Shown: piece by piece, positions 1-12,900 of the stretch
Position numbering within the stretch: the first letter of the stretch is position 1
How the letters are laid out: each line of letters starts with the position of its first letter
Source of the DNA: Anthoceros angustus
Taxonomy: Eukaryota; Streptophyta; Anthocerotopsida; Anthocerotales; Anthocerotaceae
Direction: 5' to 3'
NCBI GenBank assembly: GCA_010909165.1
Contig: MU008151.1
Location: 558,001-622,000, forward strand
Length of the DNA stretch: 64,000 nt
Translations under genes and position numbers: made by a program
The notes under the pieces: generated by a model
What the model was told of the DNA's origin: nothing
The model's database searches: none
Seen by the model: the letters and a program-made list of their open reading frames with translations, nothing else

Positions 1-82
1 ATATGTCATCTCTGGAACTCTGCAGCTGTGGCTGCCATGGAGCTGCGACATTAACTCATTATTCCATTTCACTTTCTTGCAG

Positions 83-321
83 GAGCCAGAAGTGTTCTCT
101 TCTGTTGCACGGATGGCCAAGTGGAGGAGTATGTGCACACTCTGAGAAAACTTGATTTTCCCTACGCTCCTTATTACTCGTATTCTTGCCGGCCAGCAAC
201 TCCTGGCCGATATGCAAGGGATAAAGAAGCCTCTCTCGAAGTATGGGACCGGACTTTGGAGATGCTTAATCTCACAGAAAGTGATGTCCAGTTATTGTTG
301 ACAGGCAATGCCTGCTCGTAG
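83..321 (+). CDS. 3'-terminal exon of an unrecognised protein-coding gene
   Basis: A pyrimidine-rich tract ending in TTGCAG (to 82) is a good splice acceptor. The following exon stays open for 79 codons to a TAG at 319-321. The exon starts in mid-codon (two leftover bases), so the gene continues off the left edge of the window. The peptide has a hydrophobic start (SVLFCC), a Tyr/Pro-rich patch (FPYAPYYSYSCRP) and an acidic, leucine-rich end (LNLTESDVQLLL). I do not recognise the family and assign no function. It is transcribed toward PCNA, with about 196 bp between the two stop codons, so the pair is convergent. Confidence 0.55.
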
Positions 322-517
322 TGACGAACCAATGCATTCTTATTCTTTGCACAGATCCCTGGTTTCGGGTCTGTCGCACCAACGGTTTTCAGTTAACCAG
401 ATATATTAGGCTGAGTACTTTTACACGAGATGTAGATACAAAATTGCCAGGTCCAAGAAGTTGGTCAATCTTCGACATTGTTCAGAGGAACCATACGGAC
501 AACCAACTCTCGACTAC

Positions 518-1661
<1,144 letters not shown>

Positions 1662-1790
1662 TCAACAGCGGCAGCTGGGAACAGTGTCGGATGCCTCTGC
1701 CGCTACGCTCCGCGCAGAGACCGCAGCAAGGGCGGCTATGGCGGACGCCCAATGCTGTCCAAGCCGAAAGGAAAAGCGCGGGAGATGTCC

Positions 1791-1799
1791 TTTCCCGCC
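1791..1799 (+). promoter_or_regulatory. E2F-type site in the PCNA promoter
   Basis: TTTCCCGCC matches the E2F/DP consensus TTTSSCGC. It lies 142 bp upstream of the PCNA start codon at 1649. A second E2F-like GC core (AAAAGCGCGGGA, 1772-1783) is adjacent, and a TTGGCGG element lies near 1888. E2F control of PCNA at the G1/S transition is well established in plants and animals. That these sites act here is inference from sequence and position. Confidence 0.6.
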
Positions 1800-1934
1800 A
1801 GGTTTGCTAGAGAAGAGTTTAGGGCTATGTACCTCCATTAACTTCTTACGTAATTTATGTTCAGACTCGGGAAAAATTAGGGGAAAATTGGCGGTATCGT
1901 TGGGTGCCAAAGCTCCCTACTCTTGGAACGGGAC

Positions 1935-2960
1935 CTAGATGGGGGGCCTAGCAGGATGCCTATGGTGCTGGTTCTAGTAGCCTGGAGATTCTATTGACCT
2001 ACATACCTAGTTGCCTAGGAATCAAAGTCCCATGACGATGTATCCGGTCTAAATGAATTTTAATTAAATTATTTGGTTTTTAATTTTTTATATCATTTTT
2101 ATATGGTATGGTACCATATCATCCCACGTAAGCCAAGGAAAAGCATAACTAGAAGTGACTTCCACTTGGAGAGTTAGTTTATTGACACGAATAATTTATT
2201 TCTGCCTCATAGTGATCTTGTCGACTGAACGTCGTAAATGAGCATAAATGAGCAGTGGAAGGGAATGTGCTACATGATTTAAAGACTTCCACTTGGAGAG
2301 TTAGTTAATTGACAGGAATAACTTTTTTGTGCCTCATTGTGATAACCATGAAACCTTGTGGAATGACATCGTAAATGAGCAGTAGAGCAGTGTTATGATC
2401 ATATACATCTTTTTCATAGCCCAACATCTTGGCCGCTTAAAGCATGTATTCGTTGTTTCTCCACAATGCCTCAACTTTGATGGATTATCGGATGTTTAAA
2501 TGCTACAATACAATAGTTTGTTTCCATCTTCGTCATGTTTTGAATGTGTTGACAAATGTCCCATCATCTTGGTAAAACAGATGGAGCTATGTAGGTCTTA
2601 TGACAAAATGCAAGCTGTTCGTTCCATGATACAACATTGGGCATACTTAAATTGTGTGGACATGTCATGATACAACATTGGGCATACTTAAATTGTGTGG
2701 ACACATGTCCGATAAGTTGGTGAAGGCAAGGAAGCTCTACAAGTTTTGTGACAAATTCCTAGTATTGCATTTTATGATACAACATTGAGTTCCAACAACA
2801 TGAGAAGCTTATTTTCCAAGTTTGTTACATGGATCCTGGACTTAATTTTACTAGCTTCAGTAGCTTTTCCTCACATGTCATATGAATCGTGTAGTTAGAT
2901 TCACGAGTTTGGGATGTCACTGAGATCCCATGGTTAGTCTCATGAGCTTCCATGGCTTTT
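1935..2960. repeat. Intergenic stretch with short direct repeats
   Basis: No gene is seen. The start (about 1935-2050) resembles a diverged member of the dispersed repeat present at 21004, 28823 and 55421 (shared phrases around 'tagatgggg', 'gatgcc', 'aagtcccatgacg'). An imperfect direct repeat of about 60 bp beginning 'acttccacttggagagttag' occurs at about 2158 and 2285. A tandem duplication of 41 bp lies at 2625-2665 and 2666-2706 (core 'acaacattgggcatacttaa'). Confidence 0.5.
2625..2706. repeat. 41-bp tandem duplication (two copies)
   Basis: Two adjacent copies, 2625-2665 and 2666-2706, start with 'catgatacaacattgggcat' and are almost identical. The second differs by a 'ca' insertion near its end. 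Nothing suggests coding. Confidence 0.85.
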
Positions 2961-3164
2961 CCTTACATGATATTTCACGACAAAAATTAAATAGTACATG
3001 CACTTTTATTACCTTTTATTTTTATAATATTATTGATAACTATATAAAACTCATATTTCATAAAAAGATTCAGATCAATATGTGTAGGTAGGAATAACAT
3101 AAAGGATCGGATTGCTACACGCCTCATTGAAATTATTCTTAGTTGTGGAATGTGATTTTCGGCT

Positions 3165-3480
3165 GTAGTACAACCATATCTCAATAGACTTTATGCCATA
3201 GTACAACCATATTTCAACAAACTTTATGTTGTAGTACGATCATTTCTCAATACACTTTTTTATTGCTGTAATACGATAATATCTCAATCTTGCAACCTAG
3301 TCCATTTCTATTCAATATGATTGTATTATCTCAATCTTACATGCCGAGGATTTCTCTTCGATATAATTGTGTAGATATATCTCAATCTTGTAGCCCAGTC
3401 AATTTCTATTCAATATGATTTTTAATTATATTTCAATCTTGCTGATATGACTTCCATTCGGTACAATTGTACACGGTTAC
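3165..3480. repeat. Degenerate AT-rich repeats downstream of the DUF26 gene
   Basis: Diverged units of roughly 40-60 bp recur here with phrases such as 'tagtacaaccatatctcaat', 'atatctcaatcttg' and 'atttctattcaatatgatt'. They flank the 3' end of the DUF26-like gene. No gene is apparent. Confidence 0.5.
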
Positions 3481-3495
3481 AACACAATGATGTTT

Positions 3496-4011
3496 TCATT
3501 CTCTATGTGACCAATCTTTGGAATCGGGTACCAAATCCTCACTAGAGTATCGCATAAAGCAATCATCAGCATATGCAGCGCCTGACATATAACCCAAGCA
3601 AAGATGTTGCACCAATTCTTTACCAAGTGACCCAATACATTCTTGACAGTTATCAGCTGATGAACATGTACTTGATAATCTACAACCAACTCTATAATGT
3701 ATAACATCAACACATACGTTTGGATTATCAATATCCGGGACAATGAAAATGCTTGTGTATTGAAGGTGACTAGATGTTACATTCACTGACTTGAGCCGCC
3801 ATTGATTCCATAGAGGTGTAATTTCAATTCTAATTCTTAATATAGTTGTTATAAGGTATAAGTAATGAGCTCCATTAATGTCGTATTCCTTAATAGAGTT
3901 ACCATTTCTACAATTCCAAAAGAAAGGATCGCTTTTTGGATATGGTCGTGTTGAATGAATGTGAAAAATAATGAAGAGAAAGAACAGTGTGATCTTCCCT
4001 TGGGAAATCAT
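3496..4011 (-). CDS. Small secreted cysteine-rich protein, DUF26/Gnk2-like
   Basis: A single-exon frame of 171 codons that starts with ATG at 4011. Residues 1-21 (KITLFFLFIIFHIHS core) look like a secretion signal peptide. One DUF26 (stress-antifung, ginkbilobin-2-like) domain follows: an early Cys (WNCRNG), a middle region with NGAHYLYLITTIL, then a cysteine cluster (STCSSADNCQEC) and the family ending (AAYADDCFMRYSS). DUF26 proteins are apoplastic; some bind mannose and act in antifungal defence, others form receptor kinase ectodomains. No transmembrane or kinase part follows, so this is a secreted single-domain form. The spacing C-x5-C-x2-C differs from the usual C-x8-C-x2-C, so the assignment is probable, not certain. 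The neighbourhood is AT-rich and repeat-laden. Confidence 0.6.
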   Translation of the reverse strand: MISQGKITLFFLFIIFHIHSTRPYPKSDPFFWNCRNGNSIKEYDINGAHYLYLITTILRIRIEITPLWNQWRLKSVNVTSSHLQYTSIFIVPDIDNPNVCVDVIHYRVGCRLSSTCSSADNCQECIGSLGKELVQHLCLGYMSGAAYADDCFMRYSSEDLVPDSKDWSHRE

Positions 4012-4331
4012 GGCAAGTAACGAGATGTATAGAAAAATGACTTATTTAACACCCATGATATTAAAAAAATGAAGGAATGTTTGAGACAATGCGCTAACAA
4101 TTTTTCATGTTTGCATAGCTCAACAAATTTCATTATAATATTAATTTATCAGTCAATTTTTTCATATTGTTGACCATAACTTGCTCTCATGAGAGAAAAA
4201 ATGTTTTTGGCAGGTGCCACGAACCTTGTTTGATATAATGTTGATTGACCGTTAGTTCCCTTGTGTTGGCCTTTCAAAGGTAGATGGCTCACCCCATCTT
4301 TTCTCCTTCAATAAAACCCACTTTTATTGTC

Positions 4332-4565
4332 ATTAGATATGAACATACAAGTACCTCGTTGTAGTAGTCGGTGGATAATATTTATTAATGATATGATAGA
4401 AAATATTAATAAATCATAAGATTCATAGAGTGAACAACACTCATATGAAATTAGATATGAACATACAAGTACCTCGTTGTAGTCGGTGGATAATATTTAT
4501 TAATGATATGATAGAAAATATTGATAAATCATAAGATTCATACAGTGAACAATGCTCATCTGAAA
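4332..4565. repeat. 118-bp tandem duplication (two copies)
   Basis: Copy 1 (4332-4449) and copy 2 (4450-4565) both begin 'attagatatgaacatacaag' and run in parallel with a handful of substitutions and one 3-bp difference ('gtagtagtcgg' against 'gtagtcgg'). No coding potential. Confidence 0.85.
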
Positions 4566-5880
4566 TCACAAATTGATCTTCTGACATAGAGTGTCAAAGC
4601 CATATACAACTAATCTACATCCGTAAACCGCAAGAAACGACTAACTTCTATTCAAGTCTAGTGCGGGTGAAAGAAAGAATTAACTTCTCTTCAAGTCTTG
4701 TGTGGTAGGAGTAGACAACCACCTTCAGACCTATGCACTTCATAACTGAAAAGAGAAAACAAGAAAATCTGTACTGAAATGAGAAAGCTTTACAATACGG
4801 GAAGTCCTTTGCATGTCTATGATAGTGGCTCTAAACAAATGGAGAATAGACTCACGAACGTCCTAAGACAAGCTGATGCCTAGATAGATGCACGTCACAT
4901 GTAAAGACAAAAGAAAAGAGTTTCAAAACAAGAATTGGAAGAACAAACACATATGGTAAAGGAAAACATAGCAAACTAGAAAACGATGGAATGCAGAATC
5001 CAAGTTTACGTTGAACAAAGCTTGCAAGGTTAATCGTAACAAGGTAAATTACTTTTTATGCCATGCAAAAATGTGTAAGATTGTGTGTCGAGTTGTTTTG
5101 TCCATGATCTCACAATCCACATCTTAAATTTCAAGTTTGCGAAGTAATGTCTTGCATATTCTTGAAAAACTACAACTAAAAGCACGATTGTTAGATTCTG
5201 GAGTGTCCGCCAAGGCTTGCATCACATGCTTACATAATATCATAGAAGTAGCTAGCATGAAATGCTTAACTTTTCAATTCGTGCTGAAATTGAGCATCCC
5301 TTCTCCACCTTTAGAGGCATCATCCCTCATCCACAATCCATAAAGTCCGTTCAATCAAAAAATATCGTCCACACAATACATTGATTGCAATAAGCAAATC
5401 ATCCAAAATAAAATTGCCTAGAATGAAAATAATATTATTAAACACATAGAGGGTAGACTGGTACTGGGATGGGAAGTCCTAGTTGTAAGAGTTGAGAAAG
5501 AGAAATGCTAACATTAGTTCATTAATATTCCTTCCCATAGGCAACTAGTTTCATGAAACAACTATCTTAGTGACTTGCTGGAGATTGCATCCTCAACTAG
5601 TTCAGTTATATGTAGGCCATTCAATCTCCCGGGGAACTGAAGACTTTATTATAAAAAAGACATGGGAAAAACCCATGCACCCCAAAAACAAAGGGGGAAA
5701 ACCCAACGAAGGGCACTATTTTAGGGGGACTAGCCCCCACGATCCAATCTCCCTAGTCATGACATTGTAGGGACTGTAGGTGACTTTAGACATGAAGCTT
5801 AGTTTCTCCTTCCTGGGTCTCGTTTTGATGTACGTTAGCAGATGGGTTCACCCATCTCCTAATTTCCTTTGATAAAAACT
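4566..5880. other. Intergenic stretch without recognised genes
   Basis: AT-rich sequence. The only open frames are short, with no recognisable domain (for example 5137-5343). Around 5640-5720 a purine-rich stretch ('aaaaaagacatgggaaaaac') resembles the 'agagatgggaaaatcatc' repeat family seen at 20650 and elsewhere. I see no RNA gene. Confidence 0.4.
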
Positions 5881-6927
5881 TCAGTTTCGTGGAAGGTTTT
5901 CGAAGGTTTGGGATGCGAACGGTGGATACTTGCAACGGGAAGAACGCTGTAAGGTAGAGAGCCTGACAGCATTCGGATTCGGTGTTTGGCCAGGTGTCGG
6001 TTTCCCGGGGCACGGCATTTGGGTCCACTTCACTTCACGGGGAAGCGGAAGCGGGAAGATTATGGCGTTTGAAAATCTTGGTATTGCCTTCAACAAACGC
6101 TTTGGCTCGCCTTCGCGTTTCCCTCGCTCTTCGCCTTCCGCTCCTGGGCCTCACGCGCCGTCCCAGTGCACGTGCTTCTCCGATTCGCGCGCTCTGTCTT
6201 CCTGCGCCATCCGCGCATGTGGATGCGGCCCGGCCCGGCCAGGGCAGGCCCAGCGCTGCGTGCGCTTCTCGGGATGTGGTAATTCTGTTGCTTCCAGAAG
6301 CCTCCCCGAGGCCGCGTCCGGGAATGAGCGGTCATTTCTGATGAGGAGCTCTCCCTGCGCATGCGTTTTGGTGTGCAGGAGAGGTCGCTGGATGCGCCGG
6401 GTTCAAGCCTGAGGGATTTCGTGGAAGCTAAAGGCGCCAATTTCGCGGTTGTGTGACAGTTTCTGTGAGTGAAGCATTTTTGTGTTGCGGTTTCTGCGTG
6501 TGTGTGCTTCCTCTCGCATTTGCGCATGTTGCTGTGTGATTGAATGCCGGCGTGGTTAGGCTGACCGAAGTACAGGCATGACAAAAATAATATGTAGCTG
6601 GAACCGGAGTGGGAGAGGGTGGTGCTGCAGTGGGGGAATAGTAGGACGAGAGTGAACGAATGTGTTTGGTGGAATGGAATTTTAATGAACCTTGTATTGA
6701 ATTGGACGTAAGGAAGATTGTGTAACCGAATTTGGTGAAGAGATGTCCATTTTCCTCCCTGTGTCCGAGCAAACGTACACAAAAGTTGTCCCAGACTGAG
6801 ACTTTTGCGGTAGTCAATCATGAGAGCGGGATGGCGTTGCGTCTGGAGGCCCTGTTGTGGAGCGCTGCACCTGTGACGAAGGAGTCATGGGTTGAGGGGC
6901 ATGCATGATGAGGTCTGCTCTTCCCAG
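5881..6927 (+). promoter_or_regulatory. GC-rich presumed promoter and 5' leader of the CENPJ/SAS-4 gene
   Basis: Base composition changes sharply from AT-rich spacer to GC- and CpG-rich sequence, as expected of a promoter with 5' UTR. Several unrelated frames are open on both strands here but none looks like a protein. The first CENPJ coding exon or leader exon should lie in this interval. The acceptor 'ctgctcttcccag' at 6915-6927 precedes the large exon, and an in-frame TGA at 6909 blocks upstream extension. I could not fix the upstream exon. Confidence 0.4.
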
Positions 6928-9900
6928 AGGTGGAAGATTTTGGGGAGTCAGCGGTGGAAGTGCAGGTAGAAATGGGGGGCTCCGACACCACAGAGTATGC
7001 GGGTCTGTGGGACCTGGGCCAGCAGACCTCTCCTTCTCCTTGCGAGGGCGGGGATGAGAGTAGCCTGCCGTGTCAGAGGCAGCATCGGTATGGGAATGAC
7101 TGTGATGACCACTTTGGGCAGCATGATCAAGGGTCTTCAGATTTGGAGGAGTTGGACCATGATGATGATGGGGCGGAGTGTGGTACCTATCTCAGTATGT
7201 GGAAGAAGAACCTCGGGAGTTATGATGGGTATTTCAGCGCCAGAACATGTGTAGGTTCTGATTCAAAAGCTCGTGCGGCGAATATTGATAGAGCAATCAT
7301 TTCGCACGAAGACACACCAATCAGGCCTGGGGTCGGGCCTGGGAGTTATGCCAGGACGTTTGAGGAGCTGCTGGAGCAGTCCTTGAAGGCTCAAGAAATT
7401 GCTAGTTCTGATGGAGGGTCAAACAAAAGTGAGGACTCGTTAGCTGCAGATATGAGCTTGTTGGACAGATCAATGGCATCTGTTGAGGAGGACCCTCCAG
7501 GGGCCGGAAAATTGTTGCAACTGCGAAATATATCAGAAGGGGACATTGCTCAGGGGAAAGGGCTGCTGGCGATGGATGAAGTGCAGGAAACATTGGAGAA
7601 GCTGCATAAAGAGGTCCTCACACTGTCACGGGCAGTGGCCACAGATGATAGGTCTTCGTCTTGCTCTGCTTCTTCTGTAGAGGAGTCACAAAGGCTCTTG
7701 ATGGCATCATCACCTGTGTACGGAGGTTTGCAAAGGACCAGACGAACTGGGGAGAAGATTCCAAATGATTGCAGAATTGGTTGTCGACGAGAAGCAGACA
7801 AGCTGGCGGAGAAAATCCATTCAGGTGCTCCTGCAGATCTAGGAGGAAATAGTGCACAAAGATGGAATTGTAGGGGAAAGCACCGACACATGGTTAATGC
7901 TTCAGGCCAGAACTTCCAGAAGCTTTCCATGCTTCCTACTGGTCGAAAGAATCTAGCAGTCAGCTGGGAGGATCCAGGTCAGGCGGGGGGCATCCAGCCA
8001 AGTTTGAGGTGTGCTAAAGAAGCCAAGCGGCCTAGGCCTGTACAACTAGCCCATCAGCAATCTGGTGAAGCTCATAAGCCATCCGGGGAAGGAATTTCGC
8101 AGATGGTGTCCGACCACCTCTTGCCTAGGTCCTCATCCATTGGAGGAGGTGACTCTGCTTCCACAAGATTGCATGCACATACTGGGGATCTCAGAAGGAA
8201 TCACCTTCCATTTGAAGAAAATGTTGATTCGACTATCGTGGTTAGACAAAGGGAGGTGGACTGGTGCCCTATGCTGTCTGCTACTGTGGTAGCTGGGGAT
8301 AAGGACAAGGATGATGGAGATGTTGATACTGAAATGGATCAGAGAACAGACGAAGATGGTGGAGGAAAGGTGCTCAGACGTGAGAAAACCAGCTACAGTG
8401 TTTTTGATGACGAGGCTAGTCTTCCAAATACTAGGGGGGAAGTTACCCAGGCTTGTGAGAATGGAAGGTTATTTGATACACATCATGCTTCTGCTCCACC
8501 TGGAGATGTCATGTCAATGAGTCAGCAAAATGGCACTGCTCATTCAGTCGGCAGTGGATCACCTATTTGTGTCTCCAACTCCAATTTTGGTTTGTATAAC
8601 AGCTGCCATGTCGCTCAGCCTCGAAGTATGACTGACCTGAATTCAAAGTTATCAAACCCCCTTTCTGAATCAAACTTACCGAAGTACTTGAACACTGCAT
8701 GTCTGACTGGAGTGGTTTCAAATATAAAAGGGTCACAAGATGACATGGTGTCTGATCCAGTGTCAAGCTGTGATGATGAAAGTCTGTCTGCAGCGGACAA
8801 AGAATCAATTGACAATGAATCTGCTCCTGTGCTCAGTCTTATTGACTTACAAAGTCCATGTTTAGAAGGCCGTTGTAATGTTGATGGACCTAAGCAAGAG
8901 GTTGGAAACAGCGAGTGTAATAATGGTGCTGTGAAGTTCGAGGACATCCTTGCATTGCTCAACTTGAGAATAAAGAAGGGAGATCCAGAAGATATCCCTT
9001 TGTCTGATGCAAAAGAGATAGCCGCTGTTGGTCATTTTGATGTGACGGGCTCACAGAAACTTAACTCTGGATGTGTGTCAAAGAGTTGTCTTCAGATGGA
9101 ACCTTGTGGCACACTTTCAACAAGACCTACTGTCGGTGGCTACGATGCCACAGAATCTGAGAATGGCTGTGTTTGTGAGGATGTGAGGAAACATCTTTCA
9201 GAATCTCCTAGTGCTGAACAGCTGCTGTGTAGTCGTGTTGTAGCAGATGACGACAAAGCACGTGAATGTGCTGGTGGTTCTCCACGCCCACCTGATGATC
9301 TCCATAGTTCTTTCCTAGAATTTGAAAGCTATCCAGTCTATCCAATGGCTGTGGTGGATCATGATGAATCAGGTCAATATGCTTTCCCAAACCCAGGGCA
9401 TTTCGAGAATTATCAACATCTCTGGCTGCATTATCCTGACCAGTGTGCTGCTGACACTGACCTCAAGTTTTACATGCGTGCCACTGAGAAAGAGATTACT
9501 AGAAAGGTTCCTCATGATTGCGCTGTGAGCTGTGCAGCAATTACAGGACGTCTGGATCATGGCTCTGTAAGTCAGAGGGATCAAGCAGAACAAGTTGCCT
9601 CGTCTGCAGAATTGGAGGAAGAACGGGAATTGAATCTTGAAGGTGGACTTCCCTTCAGGGCCTGTTTGGTGCCTTTAAGAGAGCTTGTAAATCGTCCTCG
9701 GGAGTGCAGTCAAGTTGGAATGGATAAGCACAAAGCAGTGCTTTTGTACAAAAATCCTCTTTGGACAGATTCATCTCAAGACCTTACCTACATGCTGGGA
9801 AATGGTCATATTCCTGGGGAATCGGATGCTGAGCTGAACGCAGATGGAAAAAATGTGGTCAACTATGGTTTGAGACCCCACAGGAGTGATAGAAGAAAAG

Positions 9901-12900
9901 GCTGGAACGTGGATGGCAGTATTTCCATGAATGCTCTTCGAATGGCTAGCCTTCTGCCACCTGATGAAGAGTCGCCAGAGTTTCAAGAATGTATTTCTGA
10001 GGGCCACAATGGTCGACAAATGAGGAAGAACTGTCATCTTAACGATACAAATTGTGGGTCTGGCGGGACTTGTAAGGAAAGAACCTGTGAGGACTCATAT
10101 CATGGTTCGGAGGAGTTGTGGCTAAGTCAAAGTAGCGTGTTGGAAGGATATGCCTCAGAGTCACTAACTGCAAATGATAGGGGATTGGTGAAAGGAATGG
10201 CTGATGTCTCAAGTGGGTCTAGCATTCCTGGAAGCCTCTCCTGTAATAACCCAAATGGTACAATGTCTAGCAGAGGTAGGGTCGATGCGCTAAATGGGCT
10301 TCCTGTTGTGACCAAGCAGGAGGAATACCGTGTTCACCAGTTATCCGATATATGTGATGCATCTGATCCAGTTGATGAGTTGATTTCTGTTGTGGATCAG
10401 GATAATCGAGGAGAGAAAGCGGTTGCAAGTGAAAAGAAAAGGAGCAGTGAGGGGTGGTTTTTGTCTCTTGATACTCCTGTTGGGCGAGATGATGGGTCAG
10501 CCAGAGACAGGGTAGAATCTGTCCGTCCTCTTTGGAGAGAGAGTGTGGGGAAGTCCAAAAATCTTGTCAAAGTTGCCTATGGTTGCAAAATACCGTCACA
10601 GCAAACTGGTTCCCCGCATGGGGAAAGAATCATAGAGGGAAGAGGTGTAGAAAGTGCTGCAGAAACAGAAACTTTGCGTGACACAGATTCTGGTGCCATG
10701 ACTATTCATCAGGTCTCCAGGAAGTATCAAGTAGATACCATGGCAGGTAAACAGTTCACTAGGTCTGGCATGAAGCATAATGGTGTGCGGGATGTACGTG
10801 GCTGTGATGGTTCTAGCACGTTCAGCCCAAAGTCCGTCATGCAAGCTGGCCATATCTTGGAAGTTGAGAATGAGTTTGGTGAGTGTGTGATAAAGGATAA
10901 CCATTTGACAAAAGGATATAACTCGTCAAAGAAACATGAGATGGCGAGCAAAGGTTCTCTGCCTGATCCCGAAAATCCGGATATGCTGTGCAATAAGGCA
11001 CATGTTCATTGCACCACATGTGGCACCAAATGTGGAGATTGTGACATCACAGTTGGATCACATATGAAGAACAGCTGTGTAGAATCAGGAGTTGTTTACC
11101 AGGAGGACCATGGCAGATTCTTGAGGCCGCCGACTAGCAGCGATGTCAAGCAAGGAGAAACCCATACAACTCTGGCTGCTGGCGAGCATGTTGGAGAAAC
11201 AGAAAAACTTCTGGCGGCCCTTGAGCTAGAAGGTTTTGCTTACTGATCCCAAAGAATGCTTCTTTATGGTTTCATGGACCCGATCGAGAAATAGTAGGAT
11301 GCGCAAATGTGCACCTGTTGCTGTGTTGGTGCATTGCCGACCAAAGTACTGATTTTACCAATTGCAGAATTTCGGTTCCTGGAGAGGAGAGTGAGGAAGG
11401 AGGTTGAAGGAACCAAGGCCAAGGAATCAAGTATGTGTGATCTGAACTCATTAAGACCTGCCACAAAGGCTGAGGTAGCAGATAGACACTACCCTCAAGC
11501 GTCAACTCTGGAAAGAAATGGCAAAACCTTCCCTGAAGCAAACACGACTGGCGAGCACTTTGAGGAACCCTTTCCTGGAGAACTGACAACTGGGTTCGAT
11601 GACAGGAGCACGTGGTGTGGGGAGGGTGAACAGGCGAGCATTTGACGTGTTATCTTGCCATGCTTGCTCTCTATTGTGGACTTGCTGCGCAGTTTTATGT
11701 TGTTGTGCTTACAGAAACGTATGTTCTGTGGCAGATGCAGGAAAAATCATGTAGTCAAGGTATAGATGAGTGCTGTGCCACAAGTGCAGCTGTTCCCCAA
11801 GAAAGTCAAGGTACCATGCCATGTGCACCAGAACAGACCACCACACAACGTACAGGAGACCCTATGTCGAAACTAGTGCGCTCATACTTCCTTCCTGGCA
11901 AGATTCACAAAGACAGCTCAAACAGGACTCCTCCAGACGGGATTAATGCAGAAAATGGTGATGGGTTCGCGCTCGTCCAGAAGAAAGTCCAGGTTCTAGA
12001 AGCTGAAATTTTGAAGTTCCAAGCTGAAACCAAAAAAGCTCAAAGACTTGCTAAGGTATTGTGTACTCACAGCCCATTTTACTCAGCTTTGTGGATGGTC
12101 CTTTCGATTTTCAGATTTTCATTATGTACTCCATACGTCCCTCAGGAGTATGACGAGAAGGCCTATCAGCTGGCCCAGGAAAAGGTCTCCTGGGAGCAGC
12201 AGAAGAGGAAAGACGTTCAAGCATTTGCAGAATTCAAAGAAGAGCAGGTATAATTTCTTTTTTCCAGGCGCGAATCACATACGTCCTATTGGAGTAGCTA
12301 CATTTCATGCATGCGCTGGTGCAGATGCGCAAGGTGAAGAAACATCATCAGATGCTTGAGAAGTTATCCCAAGATCTCCTGCAACTTCCTACAAAGAAGG
12401 AGCGAAATCAGATTGACGAGCTGAAGGCTGAGATGACACAGATGAAGGATGAAAACTTGAAGAAGGAGAGTCGCTGGCGTCTCACGGTAGGAGGTTCGAC
12501 GTTAAGGAGACCCGCTGAATCTTTATCCTACATGTTGCGTTAATCTAATTGTGTTATACGATGAGCTATGATTATTTCCGATAAGATGTGAATGCCTGGA
12601 ATCCGCAGAACAAACGGCTGCGCGGGATAATAGACGAACTCACTGGGCAAAGTCGCGAGCTCCAGGAGGAAGTAAAGCCAACTACCGCATTATCTTGCAG
12701 AGTTGCGTCGTGACTGGATTTGTTAGTTTAAGATAGTCAGTCTGTTAAGTCACAGGTTCTATTCTCTAGCTCTCTCATGAGATCAGTGAGGTATTGTTAT
12801 AAGCTGATCAGGTTGTTGGCATCGTCAGATCAAGAGGTACGAGGAACGATTGCACAAGGAGTGGCAGGCGAAGGATGCTAGTTCTGCATCGAAATCTGAA

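Noticed and set aside
5137-5343. 66-residue open frame in AT-rich spacer
   Set aside because: No known domain, no splice or promoter context, non-ATG context; length is within chance for this region.
6090-6821. Long minus-strand open frame of 243 codons upstream of CENPJ
   Set aside because: Low-complexity composition, no domain, located in the GC-rich promoter/leader region with equally open unrelated frames on both strands.
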